Positions 9,130 through 17,518 of a stretch of DNA of 64,000 nucleotides are shown piece after piece; positions within the stretch are counted from its first letter, which is position 1; the number at the start of each line of letters is the position of its first letter. The notes under the pieces were generated by a model. It was not told the origin of the DNA. It saw only the letters and a program-made list of their open reading frames with translations, and ran no database searches. Source of the DNA: Paracoccus albicereus (GTDB taxonomy: Bacteria > Pseudomonadota > Alphaproteobacteria > Rhodobacterales > Rhodobacteraceae); the NCBI RefSeq assembly GCF_024359525.1, contig NZ_JAKZEU010000002.1, positions 62,001 through 126,000 of the forward strand. The letters run 5' to 3'. The position numbers were made by a program, and so were the translations under genes.

Positions 9130-9452
9130 ATGCCAGTCTTGTCGCACCATTTTGTTGTTGTCGTAGCCGAGATCGCAGGCTGTCTCGCCATCTGGGCATG
9201 GTGGCGGGGAGCGTCGATCATCTGGTTGTTGCCGGGCATTGCGAGCCTGGTTCTGTTCGGCTGGCTTCTCGCCCGGGTCGAAGCAGATTTCACTGGACGC
9301 GCCTTTGCCGCTTACGGCGGTGTCTACATAATCGCCTCTCTGATCTGGATGTGGGGGCGGAGGGTCAGCGACCAGATTTCTGGGATCTCTCAGGTGCCAG
9401 CCTGTGTCTAATCGGTGCCGCGTTCATCATGCTTGCCCCGCGAGCCGGGTGA
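9130..9452 (+). pseudogene. ynfA: YnfA/UPF0060 small membrane protein, frameshifted
   Basis: YnfA is a four-helix inner-membrane protein of about 110 residues, related to small multidrug exporters. Recognisable parts are [35 protein letters not shown] and [17 protein letters not shown] in the first frame. The expected ending ([20 protein letters not shown], then [10 protein letters not shown]) is in the next frame. The break is in the run of five Gs at 9353-9357 and corresponds to one lost base. If the lost G is a sequencing error, the gene is intact at about 107 residues. The start has no clear ribosome site. It abuts the truncated ATPase, so its placement is probably the result of a rearrangement. 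Confidence 0.75.
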
Positions 9453-9624
9453 GCGCAGGCCGACCCGCTGACGATAGGTTGTCACGATACTAGGGAAGCT
9501 GCTCGATTTGCTGCGATCATCCTTCGCCCGCTGTTTGTCGCGGTGAGGAGGCGCGATCAATTGCTGTCTTGTCCGGCGATGAGTCTGCCATCACAGTTGC
9601 CTTCTTCAGTATGAGGAAGCTTTC

Positions 9625-10122
9625 GTGAGTGAGATCTGGTCAACGATTGTCAGCGAGTTTTCGGATGTCCCGGACCTGTCGACAATCACCCGCATTACGG
9701 TGCGGCTGTCGATCGCAGCCTTGCTCGGCGGGATCCTCGGCTACGAGCGGGAACGCAAGCACCGAAGCGCCGGTATCCGCACCCATATGCTGGTGGCGGT
9801 GGGCGCAGCCCTCTTCGTCATAGGACCACTGCAGAGGAGCATGCCGATCGAGGACATGTCCCGCGTCTTGCAAGGCGTCATCCAAGGAATAGGCTTCTTG
9901 GGAGCGGGCGCCATCATCGTTCGCGCAAAGCAACGTGAGGTCGAAGGTCTCACGACTGCGGCGAGTATCTGGGCAACGGCCGCGATCGGTGTCATCGCCG
10001 GGCTCGGCCTCGAGGTGACGGCGATCCTGTCGACAGCCATCGTACTGATCATCCTCGGCGCGATACCGATCATCATGCCCAAAAGCACCAGTGTTGCATC
10101 GGACATTCGCGGCGACGAATGA
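9625..10122 (+). CDS. MgtC/SapB-family membrane protein
   Basis: This 165-residue protein has about four transmembrane helices and the MgtC signature in order: RLSIAALLGGILGYERERKH, AGIRTHMLVAVGAALF, then GIGFLGAGAII and EGLTTAASIWATAAIGVIAG. It is the short form with no long C-terminal ACT-like tail. The GTG at 9625 follows AGGA by 8 bases. The MgtC family is linked to adaptation to low magnesium and to inhibition of membrane enzymes in pathogens; in environmental bacteria its role is mostly unassigned. It is the only intact gene of the metal-related segment 8.0-10.1 kb. Confidence 0.85.
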   Translation: MSEIWSTIVSEFSDVPDLSTITRITVRLSIAALLGGILGYERERKHRSAGIRTHMLVAVGAALFVIGPLQRSMPIEDMSRVLQGVIQGIGFLGAGAIIVRAKQREVEGLTTAASIWATAAIGVIAGLGLEVTAILSTAIVLIILGAIPIIMPKSTSVASDIRGDE

Positions 10123-10721
10123 CGCGATAGGCAAGATGCAAGGCTGCCGACATCTTCAGGTTCTAATTCGGGAGCCCATCAGAAGGGGTTTCGCGGCGTC
10201 TGCTTTTGCTTTTCCGTTCGTTCGATCTGCTATGTCGTAGAGGAGGTGCGAGCAGACATGAGAGGGTCAATCAGTCTAATCTTCCGCAAGTCTTCCTTTA
10301 GACGTGTTCGCACCTTGACCAAAAACTCGCCAGAGCAAAGAACTTCACGCCCGAGGTAATCGATTGCAGAGGTCATTGCAAAACTAAGCCCAGCCTGAAT
10401 GAGTCTCCTGGAGTCAGCATCACGAAGGCGCCGTCGTTACTTTCAAAGATACTCGGATAACTACGGGCTTGGGGAGCTGATGGTTGGCAGAGTTGGGTGA
10501 GCCGATTGCTTCGAGCGCCACGCTAACGTCTTCCCGCTATTCGGCGAGCCGTTCACGTGGCGTTGAGGGGGTGTTATGGCAATGAGTAACCAATCACTGT
10601 TCCTCCTTGAACAGGGTCTCGGTTAGGGCCGGGCGAGCATTCCAGCGCTTGCTCGGTCTGTTTTTCGTGGTATCAAGGTTCCATGGGCAAGCAAGAGAAA
10701 ACTTTGGTATAACGGAAAGGC
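10123..10721. other. Gene-poor stretch with one possible small ORF
   Basis: About 600 bases contain no recognisable gene. A minus-strand frame at 10230-10376 encodes 48 residues (MTSAIDYLGREVLCSGEFLV at the start, then lysine- and arginine-rich). It looks moderately protein-like and continues upstream as far as a stop near 10432 without a better start. It may be the tail of a broken gene. No RNA gene or repeat is seen. Confidence 0.3.
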
Positions 10722-10898
10722 GTGCGTGGACCTGCACCGACAGGGCAGGGAACGCCTGTCATGGTCCGCCTTCAGCCCGAAATGCTCGACTGGCTCGACC
10801 ACCAGCGGGCGAAGCTTGACCCGTGGCCGTCGCGGCCAGAGATGATTCGACGAATTCTGACTTCCGGTTGTGGAGTGAAGGATGGGGAAGATCTTTGA
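10722..10898 (+). CDS. Short ribbon-helix-helix DNA-binding protein
   Basis: The frame encodes 58 residues with a ribbon-helix-helix pattern: strand TPVMVRLQPEML, first helix LDWLDHQRAKL, turn PWPSRPE and second helix MIRRILTSG. Such proteins are CopG/Arc-like repressors or antitoxins. The GTG at 10722 keeps the whole DNA-binding strand. The ATG at 10761 has a better-spaced AGGG site but would cut into the strand, so the start is uncertain. The 3' end overlaps the next gene by 17 bp, which suggests co-translation. The target is unknown. Confidence 0.55.
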   Translation: MRGPAPTGQGTPVMVRLQPEMLDWLDHQRAKLDPWPSRPEMIRRILTSGCGVKDGEDL

Positions 10899-11244
10899 GG
10901 CAGATGCGCGTCTAGTATTGCTTACGTTGATGGCGGGCCATCACCCTGACGCGGTGTCGGTCGATGATATGGGGGTCGAAGAAGCCGACAGGCTTCAAGC
11001 AACATTGGCCTACATGGAAGACAGAGGGCTTGTTGAAGTGGACTGGGTCTCAGCCGGGGTCGGACCAAAGGTTCCAGCGCGGGCGAAGACCACCGCTCGT
11101 GGCTTCAAGGAATTTCAGTTAGCGCTGTCACCCAGTGCACGTGAAGAAGTGCCTGAGAGACAATCGGACCATGCTCTAAAGCGTAGACGTTGGGGTCGCA
11201 CCGGGCCGATGCGACTTGGTAACTTGAAGACACGGTCCGTTTGA
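10882..11244 (+). CDS. Hypothetical protein with winged-helix-like N-terminus
   Basis: This 120-residue protein is not a family I can name. Residues 1-75 have the spacing of a small winged helix: RLVLLTLMAGHHPDAVS, EEADRLQATLAYMEDRGLVE, and a wing-like VDWVSAGVGPK. The C-terminus is basic (KRRRWGRTG), consistent with nucleic-acid binding. It begins inside the end of a ribbon-helix-helix gene, with GGAGTGAAGG just upstream. The pair could be a regulatory couple or resemble a toxin-antitoxin arrangement, but no toxin fold is recognised. Confidence 0.5.
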   Translation: MGKIFEADARLVLLTLMAGHHPDAVSVDDMGVEEADRLQATLAYMEDRGLVEVDWVSAGVGPKVPARAKTTARGFKEFQLALSPSAREEVPERQSDHALKRRRWGRTGPMRLGNLKTRSV

Positions 11245-11359
11245 CATCAGGCTAGCTACGACCATCTAGTGCGTTCGCACAGCAGTTGCATAAGTGCAGT
11301 GAAGCTGCGAACCATTTGCAGCTCGTTCAATCCGGCAGAAATGAGAAGGAAGGTAAATC

Positions 11360-11587
11360 ATTGTAATTCCTGAAAATAACGAAGGTGAGTTCGAAGAGAT
11401 CATCAGGCTGCTGACGAAAATCTGCGTTCACACAGTCGGCACTGAAGCGTTGATTGACGAGTTGCGAAATCAGCGTGGCATGCGTAGCGGCGAAACGCCT
11501 GTGCATGACATCATGATCAAAGCGATCGAAGAGCATTTTGTTCAGAAGCCCAGAGAGGAGCGGAAATCTGCTCAGGTTTCCTGCTAA
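11360..11587 (+). CDS. Possible 75-residue acidic protein with ATT start
   Basis: This frame encodes an acidic helical protein (IPENNEGEFEEIIRLLTKIC near the start, later TPVHDIMIKAIEEHF) ending at TAA 11585-11587. A stop at 11354 prevents any upstream extension, and the only codon at proper distance (6 bases) from the strong AAGGAAGG site is ATT at 11360. ATT starts are rare and known mainly from infC-type autoregulated genes. The alternative, a minus-strand frame at 11327-11596, has a less protein-like composition. Family unknown. Confidence 0.3.
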   Translation: MVIPENNEGEFEEIIRLLTKICVHTVGTEALIDELRNQRGMRSGETPVHDIMIKAIEEHFVQKPREERKSAQVSC

Positions 11588-11780
11588 GGCGAGCAAATAG
11601 GCGATTAGCTGCCGCCCTCTAACGCTGGCTAAGGGTCAGGCTGACAGATAGCGACAAGAGGGATAGAAGTCGGTCGACCGGGCGGCGAGTTCGTGTTGAT
11701 TGGTGTGTATGTCGCCTGGTCTAAGCTTTCCCATGCGGGGTTAAGCGAGACGGACACAAAGTAGATCGAATTTCGTTAGG

Positions 11781-12331
11781 CTAGAGGCGTCGAGTATGCA
11801 CCAAGGATTGCCGTCCTATGACTTTCTTAATCAGATACACCTCGCCATTGGGCGTGAAAGTCATGGTTCCGTTCCGTGAAAGCGCTTCCATAGAAGCCAT
11901 CTGAGACTTTGCTGGGATGCGAAATGCCCGGGGGTCGTGCCCGGCAACGTCTTCTACTCAGCTGAAGCGCCGCCACTGTAGTAGACCGTCGCCATCGTTG
12001 CTACCTTTCATTGTTCGGTCGTCCCACAACGGTTCACTTGGAAGCAAAGCCGAGGTAACGTCGCGCTTCCCCAACTCCTCTTGCACCATCAGAACAACGC
12101 CAACACTCCTGACCTCGGTAGCAAATGCAGAGACAGCGTGCCAGAGATCACCGCTGGCAAATGCAAAGTGTTCAAATGACAAGCAAGGGTTGTTTGAGAG
12201 CTTTCACCAGCTCCACCTCTCATTCGAACGATTAGAAATAAAGAAGAAGAGTATCGTGACCAATGGTCTAAATCCCCTTCTAATGATTCTGCCTTTTCGG
12301 CAGCTAACCTCGCAAAGCCTGACGCCGTCAT
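11781..12331 (-). pseudogene. Broken hypothetical gene
   Basis: Three protein-like pieces lie in order on the minus strand. MTASGFARLAAEKAESLEGD comes from the ATG at 12331. After a frame change near 12190 comes HFAFASGDLWHAVSAF through EPLWDDRTMKGSNDGDG. The same frame then passes a TGA at 11958-11960 and continues with EDVAGHDPRAFRIPAKSQMA to a TAG at 11781. The last 58 codons look as coding as the part before the stop. I read it as one gene disabled by a frameshift and a nonsense change. The middle piece could be an independent 74-residue gene starting with TTG at 12182. No family is recognised. Confidence 0.35.
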
Positions 12332-12455
12332 GATCAACTAACTGTCGGCCGCACACATCGCGAGATTTACTCTGCTTCGCTTAAAATATAGCGTGTAAAT
12401 TGGGGTCAACGTCATTTTACAGACACTGAAGTTCAGTCTTCGCAGGATCGCGCGC

Positions 12456-13703
12456 TCAGATTGACGTCCGCAACTTGACCACCGGCTCCCCACCCGTCAC
12501 GAAATCGCCCCAATCCTTCATCAGGATTCGCCGCTCTTCTAGCAGATCCTCGCGAAAATAGGCCGCGTCGAGTGGCGGCAATCCGTGTGCCAGCGCAAAT
12601 TCGATCGCGTCCCGCTCGTATCGCTTCTGCAGTCGCGCCCGACCCTTAAACGTCGCACGGAAGCCATGTGCAGTAATCTCGGTATCGAAATTTTTGACGA
12701 GGTTCAGTGCGACGTTTTCGGAGACCACGCCGCGCTTGGTCCGGGGTTTCGCGAATAGGTAGCCCGCTCCGCCGGTCAAGATCCGGACGTTGTCGAGGAC
12801 AGTCAGGAGCTGCGTGCTCATAGGCACGCGATGCGGCTTGCCCATCTTCATCGCTTCAGCCGGCGTCTCCCAGATGGCTCCTTCGTCCGGAGAAAAGTAT
12901 GAGTTATGCGCAAACCGCACCTCACTCGTCCGCTTCGCACTGAGAACGATCATCATCGTGTATTGGCGGGTTAGCTCCGCGCAGCGGACCTCGGTCAACC
13001 ACGTCCAGAACTCAGGCATACGCTCCCAAGGTAAGGATCCGAAATGCTGCGTGTTACGGCGCACCGCGCCGTATGCGATCTTCGGAGCGTAGTCGGCGGG
13101 ATTGTCGGCAACGTCATATTCAAGCTTCGCCAATTCAAAGATCTCTTTCACGCGCGCCAGGGTCCGGCGCGCGGTTTCGTGCTTCTCGCGCCAGATCGGG
13201 CGCAGCGCGTCGACAACTTCCATGCGTGCGATCTGACCGACCGGCCGATCACCAAGCGATGGCAGCACGTAAGTCGCGACCGTATTCCAGTTCTGGTCGA
13301 TATGCTTGCCGTTCTTCAGGCCCTCGCGCTTGAGTTCGAACCACTTCGCCGCAACAATCCTGAAGGCCGTCAGCGACTTGTCGGCGGGACCGGCAGGCTC
13401 GGTCGGAGACTGGTCTTCGCGCCCCGTCTCGATGGCGGTCCGAATCTGATCGACCGACCATCCCCTACGCGACTGCAGCCGCGCCCAGCCTGCGGCGTCA
13501 CGTGCAGACTTGAGGCTCACGTCCGGAAATTCGCCGAGCGGCAACCACACGCGCTGCTTGCTCACTTCACTCTTGGGAATCAGAACCTGAAACTGCTTTC
13601 TGCCCGACCGGAGGAGCCTCAGATACAGGCCTCCTCCGTCGCCCAGACGTTCCTTGCTGATGCCGAACTTTGCGGCCTCGATCTGCTTGACGGTGAGCGG
13701 CAT
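12456..13703 (-). CDS. P4-type tyrosine recombinase (integrase)
   Basis: This 415-residue integrase has the N-terminal arm-binding domain of the DUF4102 type (MPLTVKQIEAAKFG, then GDGGGLYLRL) and a C-terminal catalytic domain. Catalytic residues are visible: R258 in SAKRTSEVRF, H346 and R349 in HGFRATF, and the nucleophile Y382 in AYFRED, so it looks active. P4-type integrases insert genomic islands, usually at the 3' end of a tRNA or another gene. No tRNA adjoins it. The nearest candidate edge is the shortened 3' end of the fadJ-like gene at 14295. The decayed accessory DNA lies on its other side. Confidence 0.92.
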   Translation of the reverse strand: MPLTVKQIEAAKFGISKERLGDGGGLYLRLLRSGRKQFQVLIPKSEVSKQRVWLPLGEFPDVSLKSARDAAGWARLQSRRGWSVDQIRTAIETGREDQSPTEPAGPADKSLTAFRIVAAKWFELKREGLKNGKHIDQNWNTVATYVLPSLGDRPVGQIARMEVVDALRPIWREKHETARRTLARVKEIFELAKLEYDVADNPADYAPKIAYGAVRRNTQHFGSLPWERMPEFWTWLTEVRCAELTRQYTMMIVLSAKRTSEVRFAHNSYFSPDEGAIWETPAEAMKMGKPHRVPMSTQLLTVLDNVRILTGGAGYLFAKPRTKRGVVSENVALNLVKNFDTEITAHGFRATFKGRARLQKRYERDAIEFALAHGLPPLDAAYFREDLLEERRILMKDWGDFVTGGEPVVKLRTSI

Positions 13704-14075
13704 GCGCTTTCCTTTCGATGTTACCCGATCGGAAAGAAGGTAGCGGATGGCCTCGAGCTCGGCTAAACCCGGATGAGGCTCGATGAGGGACGCTGACGGA
13801 AATAATTATTCCAAAACAGCAAATTAGAAGTTCCCGTTGAGGTCTGATGATCTGAAGTGGGAACCTTCGTTAGACTTCTCACCGTCCGCCATCAACTTTT
13901 CATTTTGACGTCACGCTGAGCGAGCGATGTTTCGGCGCCATGGTCGTTGAATCGCGCAGCGTCCTCTCGCTTGCCGCGTCGGGACGGCCTTTATGCATAT
14001 ACAAAAGGTCAACTACCGCTCAGCTATACTTCTGGTAGAACGCGTCTTGTGTGATTCACCAGTTTGGAGGTTTCA
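13704..14075. other. Intergenic stretch between integrase and small ORF
   Basis: About 370 bases contain the integrase promoter region. An inverted repeat GTTCCC (13830-13835) / GGGAAC (13859-13864) is the only structure seen. No direct repeat that could be an attachment-site core is obvious within the window by eye. Confidence 0.3.
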
Positions 14076-14252
14076 ATGTTGGACAGTCAGCGAAAAGCCA
14101 TGCGCGCCTCGGTTTCCGGGGAAGATCTTCGTCTCATTCTCCGTGCGGTCGAAGCCTATGGTCACAACAAGGACTATCGCGAGTTGATCGACCGCCTTCA
14201 GCATCAGGCCTCGGCGCTCGGCGTTAAGACCAAGCGGGTGACCGCACACTGA
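14076..14252 (+). CDS. Hypothetical protein, 58 residues
   Basis: A small helical protein (MLDSQRKAMRASVSGEDLRL, later YRELIDRLQHQASALGV) with a very good ribosome site: GGAGG ends 5 bases before the ATG at 14076. An upstream TTG at 14064 in the same frame overlaps that site and is rejected. It stands between the integrase and the truncated fadJ-like gene. No family is recognised. Confidence 0.5.
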   Translation: MLDSQRKAMRASVSGEDLRLILRAVEAYGHNKDYRELIDRLQHQASALGVKTKRVTAH

Positions 14253-14294
14253 TCCAAATAAGGATGATACGCTGACGTCTGGGTACCCCTGGGC

Positions 14295-16232
14295 TCAGCC
14301 GCGTGTCAGCCACATTGGTCCGCCCTTGTGTCGCGGGAAGCCGTAGCCCGTGATCATGACCACGTCGATGTCGTCGGCGGACTCGGCGATGCCTTCGTCG
14401 AGGATCGCCTGACCCTCGGCCTGCATCACCGTCAGGATGCGGTCGATGATCTCGCGTTCGGTGAAATCGCGCCGAGTGCGTGCTGCTTTTGCGCTTTCTT
14501 CCTCGATGATCGCCGTCACCTCGGGATCGACCTTAGGCTTGCCGTCGGAATAGTCGTAGAAGCCTCTTCCGGTCTTTCGCCCAAGGCGGCCGGCCTCGCA
14601 CAGCCTATCGGCGATATGGGCATAGCGCTCGTCGGCCGGTCGGGTGGCGGCCCGTGCCTTGCGCTGGGCCCAGGCGATGTCGAGGCCGCTCAGGTCCTGG
14701 ACCTTGTAGATGCCCATCGCGAAGCCGAAGGATTCCATCGCCGCATCGATCTGCTGGGGCAGGGCGCCTTCCTCCAGCATGAACTCGCAATCGTTGCGGT
14801 AGGCATTCATGATCCGGTTGCCGATGAAGCCGTCGCAGACGCAAGCGACGACGGCGATCTTGCGCAGATGCCTGGCGAGTGCGCCTGCGGTCGCCAGGGC
14901 GCGTGGGCCGGTCGCGCTTCCCCGCACGACCTCCAGCAGCTTCATGACATGGGCGGGCGCGAAGAAGTGCAAGCCCAGCACGCGGTCGGGATGGGCGGTC
15001 GTCCCTGCCAGCGCATCCACGTCGAGATATGACGTGTTGGTGGCGAGGATTGCGCTTGCGGGCATGACGGCATCGAGTCTTGCGAAGACCTCGCGTTTCA
15101 ACGCCATGTCCTCGAACACGGCTTCGATCACAAGCTGGCAATCGGTAAGGGCGCCGTAATCCTGCGCTGTCTTCAGTCGGTCCAGCGCGGCGGCGTGGCC
15201 GGATGCATCGATCACGCCGCGCTTGGCGCTGGCAGTCAGCGTCTCGTCGACCCGCGTGCGGGCCTTGGCGGCCGATGCCTCATCCCGTTCGACCAAAATC
15301 ACCTGCGAACCGGCCAGCAGCAGCGCGACCGCGATCCCCGCACCCATCGTGCCGCCCCCGATCACGCCCACGCAGGACAGATCGGCTGGTTCGGCCTGCA
15401 GGTCGCGAAGGCTTCGTCCGGCTGCACGTTCCGCGAAGAAGACGTGCCGCAGCGCCCTGGACTGATCGCTGACCGCCAGTCGCAGGAAGCGGTCGCGTTC
15501 CGCCGCCAGCGCCTGTTCGGCTGAAAGGCTGGCCGCGTCGTGCAGCGCGGCGAGTGCTTCAAGCGGAGCCTGCGCGCCTTGGCTTTTCTTCCGAAGCGTC
15601 TTTTGCTCAGCGTCCCAGTCGATCGCGTCTGCATCTCGCACCGGGCGTTCCAGCAGGGGTATTCCCATCGGAAGATCGTGAAGAAGCGCCTCGGCTTCGC
15701 TCAGCAGGTCAGTCTCTGCCAGGATATCGACCAGCCCCGCATCAAGCGCGGCCTTCGCGTCGATGGGTTTGCCGGCGGTGATCATCGTGATCGCCGTCGT
15801 CATGGGCACCAAGCGCGGCAGTCGCACGGTCCCCCCGGCACCGGGCAGGATACCCAACGACACCTCTGGCAGGCCCATCTTCGCGGAAGGTTCGGCGATG
15901 CGACCATGGCACGCCATCGCCAATTCCAGCCCGCCTCCAAGCGCGGTTCCCTTGATCGCCGCGACCCAGGGCACGCGAGAGGCGGCGATGTCTGCAAGAA
16001 TGTCTGGCAGATAAGGTGTCAGCGGTGCGCCCAATTCGTTGATGTCCGCGCCGGCGACGAAGGTTCGCCCGGCACAGGACAGCACCACGCCTGCAATCTG
16101 ACTGTCTTGCTCGACCCGCGCGACTGCGTCCGCCAGACTGGCGCGGACGGGTTGACTGAGTGCATTGACGGGCGGGCTGTCGATCACGACATGGGCGATG
16201 CCCTCGCGCACGTGCATGGTGACAGGTTGCAT
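14295..16232 (-). CDS. fadJ: Enoyl-CoA hydratase / 3-hydroxyacyl-CoA dehydrogenase, C-terminally short
   Basis: This bifunctional beta-oxidation enzyme hydrates enoyl-CoA and oxidises the 3-hydroxyacyl-CoA. The crotonase half (about 1-190) has VAGADINELG near 59-68, GGGLELAMAC and LPEVSLGILPGAGGT. The NAD-binding motif IGGGTMGAGI is at 291-300. The two C-terminal dehydrogenase domains include the GFIGNRIMNAYR segment. It is 645 residues and stops just after GFPRHKGGPMW, about 50 residues before the usual end, where the family normally closes the last helical domain; whether it remains active is uncertain. The start has GGAGGAAA before ATG 16232. A LysR gene is divergent and probably controls it. 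The FadJ-like name is by architecture; substrate length is unknown. Confidence 0.85.
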   Translation of the reverse strand: MQPVTMHVREGIAHVVIDSPPVNALSQPVRASLADAVARVEQDSQIAGVVLSCAGRTFVAGADINELGAPLTPYLPDILADIAASRVPWVAAIKGTALGGGLELAMACHGRIAEPSAKMGLPEVSLGILPGAGGTVRLPRLVPMTTAITMITAGKPIDAKAALDAGLVDILAETDLLSEAEALLHDLPMGIPLLERPVRDADAIDWDAEQKTLRKKSQGAQAPLEALAALHDAASLSAEQALAAERDRFLRLAVSDQSRALRHVFFAERAAGRSLRDLQAEPADLSCVGVIGGGTMGAGIAVALLLAGSQVILVERDEASAAKARTRVDETLTASAKRGVIDASGHAAALDRLKTAQDYGALTDCQLVIEAVFEDMALKREVFARLDAVMPASAILATNTSYLDVDALAGTTAHPDRVLGLHFFAPAHVMKLLEVVRGSATGPRALATAGALARHLRKIAVVACVCDGFIGNRIMNAYRNDCEFMLEEGALPQQIDAAMESFGFAMGIYKVQDLSGLDIAWAQRKARAATRPADERYAHIADRLCEAGRLGRKTGRGFYDYSDGKPKVDPEVTAIIEEESAKAARTRRDFTEREIIDRILTVMQAEGQAILDEGIAESADDIDVVMITGYGFPRHKGGPMWLTRG

Positions 16233-16462
16233 GATTTCCTCCGTCGGTTCGGTCGGGCGTGATCAACCTACCGGGAGGGATACGGCGAATGCCACCTGAA
16301 AGAGACGCCTGGCCAGTCGCGCGTGACCCCAGGTCACGCTTTGAACTCTGACCGAAGGGAGCGTCTGGCAGAGTGTCGTAGTCGCACGAAGCTTCCTCCA
16401 ACTTGAATTCGGCCGCATCCGGCGTCTTACTGGTGCGGTGTCGCGAAACAGGGAACGCCGGC

Positions 16463-17356
16463 GTGGATATCGAAGACCTGCGCACATTCGTAGAGGTCGC
16501 CGATACCGGGGGCGTTTCGGCAGCGGCCCGCCGTCTGGGTCTGTCGAAGTCCATCGTCAGCCGGCGGCTGTTCCGGCTTGAGGACGAACTTGGGGTTCAG
16601 CTTCTCTTTCGCACCACGCGGGGCGCGACACTGACCGAAGCCGGTGTGACCTTTCGCGAACATGCCGCGCGTATCGGGGTCGAACTGGACCTGGCGAGAG
16701 AGACGCTTATGCCCACCGGGGAATTGCGCGGACGGCTGAGGGTGGCGATGCCCCTGTCCTTCGGCCCGACCCATTTCGCGCCGGTGCTGGCCGACATGTC
16801 GAAGCGCCACCCCCGGTTGCAGATCCACAGCAGCTACAGCGACCGCTTCGTCGATCTTGTCGCGGAGGGTTTCGATTGCGCGATCCGTGTCGGCCATCTG
16901 TCCGATTCCGATCTTGTGGCACGGCGCATCGGGCCGATTACCGGCAAGCTGGTTGCAAGCCCCGCTTATGTCGAAAAGCATGGCTCACCCGAAACAGTGG
17001 AAGAGTTGGCCGAGCACAACGCGCTGATGCAGGGGACCGAGACCTGGCGGCTGACGGATGCGGGGCAGGTGATCACGTTCCAGCCGCAGGGCAACTTCAA
17101 GGCGGATAATGGCGTCGCGCTTGTCGTTGCAGCAGTTGCCGGCCTCGGTATCGCCTATCTGCCCGATTGCCTGACCCATCCGCATTTTGCTTCGGATGCG
17201 CTGGTCCAGGTCATGCCGGCCTTTCCACCGCCAGCCGCCGCAGCCCATGTCGTGCGTCCGCCGGGTCAACGTCCGACGCGGAAGATCAAGGTTCTGACCG
17301 ACATGCTGGCCGCGCATTTCAATGCTCATCCTGAACTGTGGGGCAGGGGCTCCTGA
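16463..17356 (+). CDS. LysR-family transcriptional regulator
   Basis: The protein has an N-terminal winged helix-turn-helix (DIEDLRTFVEVADTGGVS, then AARRLGLSKSIVSRRLFRLE) and a C-terminal periplasmic-binding-like effector domain (LRVAMPLSFGPTHFAPVLAD onward). With the GTG at 16463, preceded by AGGGAA, it has 297 residues and begins as LysR proteins normally do. The frame is open to 16403, but that extension adds 20 unusual residues. It is divergent from the fadJ-like gene with 230 bp between, the usual layout for a LysR regulator and its target. The effector is unknown. Confidence 0.85.
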   Translation: MDIEDLRTFVEVADTGGVSAAARRLGLSKSIVSRRLFRLEDELGVQLLFRTTRGATLTEAGVTFREHAARIGVELDLARETLMPTGELRGRLRVAMPLSFGPTHFAPVLADMSKRHPRLQIHSSYSDRFVDLVAEGFDCAIRVGHLSDSDLVARRIGPITGKLVASPAYVEKHGSPETVEELAEHNALMQGTETWRLTDAGQVITFQPQGNFKADNGVALVVAAVAGLGIAYLPDCLTHPHFASDALVQVMPAFPPPAAAAHVVRPPGQRPTRKIKVLTDMLAAHFNAHPELWGRGS

Positions 17357-17518
17357 CCGGCTCTCGGGCTGCGGCAATTCTTGGTCGGTGTCGCACCTGG
17401 CGCGACGCCGCGTGTCGGCAGAGGGGGCTAGCGCGAAGGTCAGTTTGAAGCGCATGTTTCGACAGCGCGCCGACCGATCGGCGCCTGGACCCGTCGCGAC
17501 CAAGGAAGGAGCATCGTC

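Noticed and set aside
9625..10122. MgtC gene considered as a magnesium transporter
   Set aside because: MgtC proteins are not themselves established magnesium transporters, and no MgtA/B ATPase or Mg-sensing leader is present, so the transporter label was not used.
11327..11596. 89-codon minus-strand frame opposite the ATT-start candidate
   Set aside because: Composition is less protein-like than the plus-strand frame, and it has no evident ribosome site or family. Kept only as the alternative.
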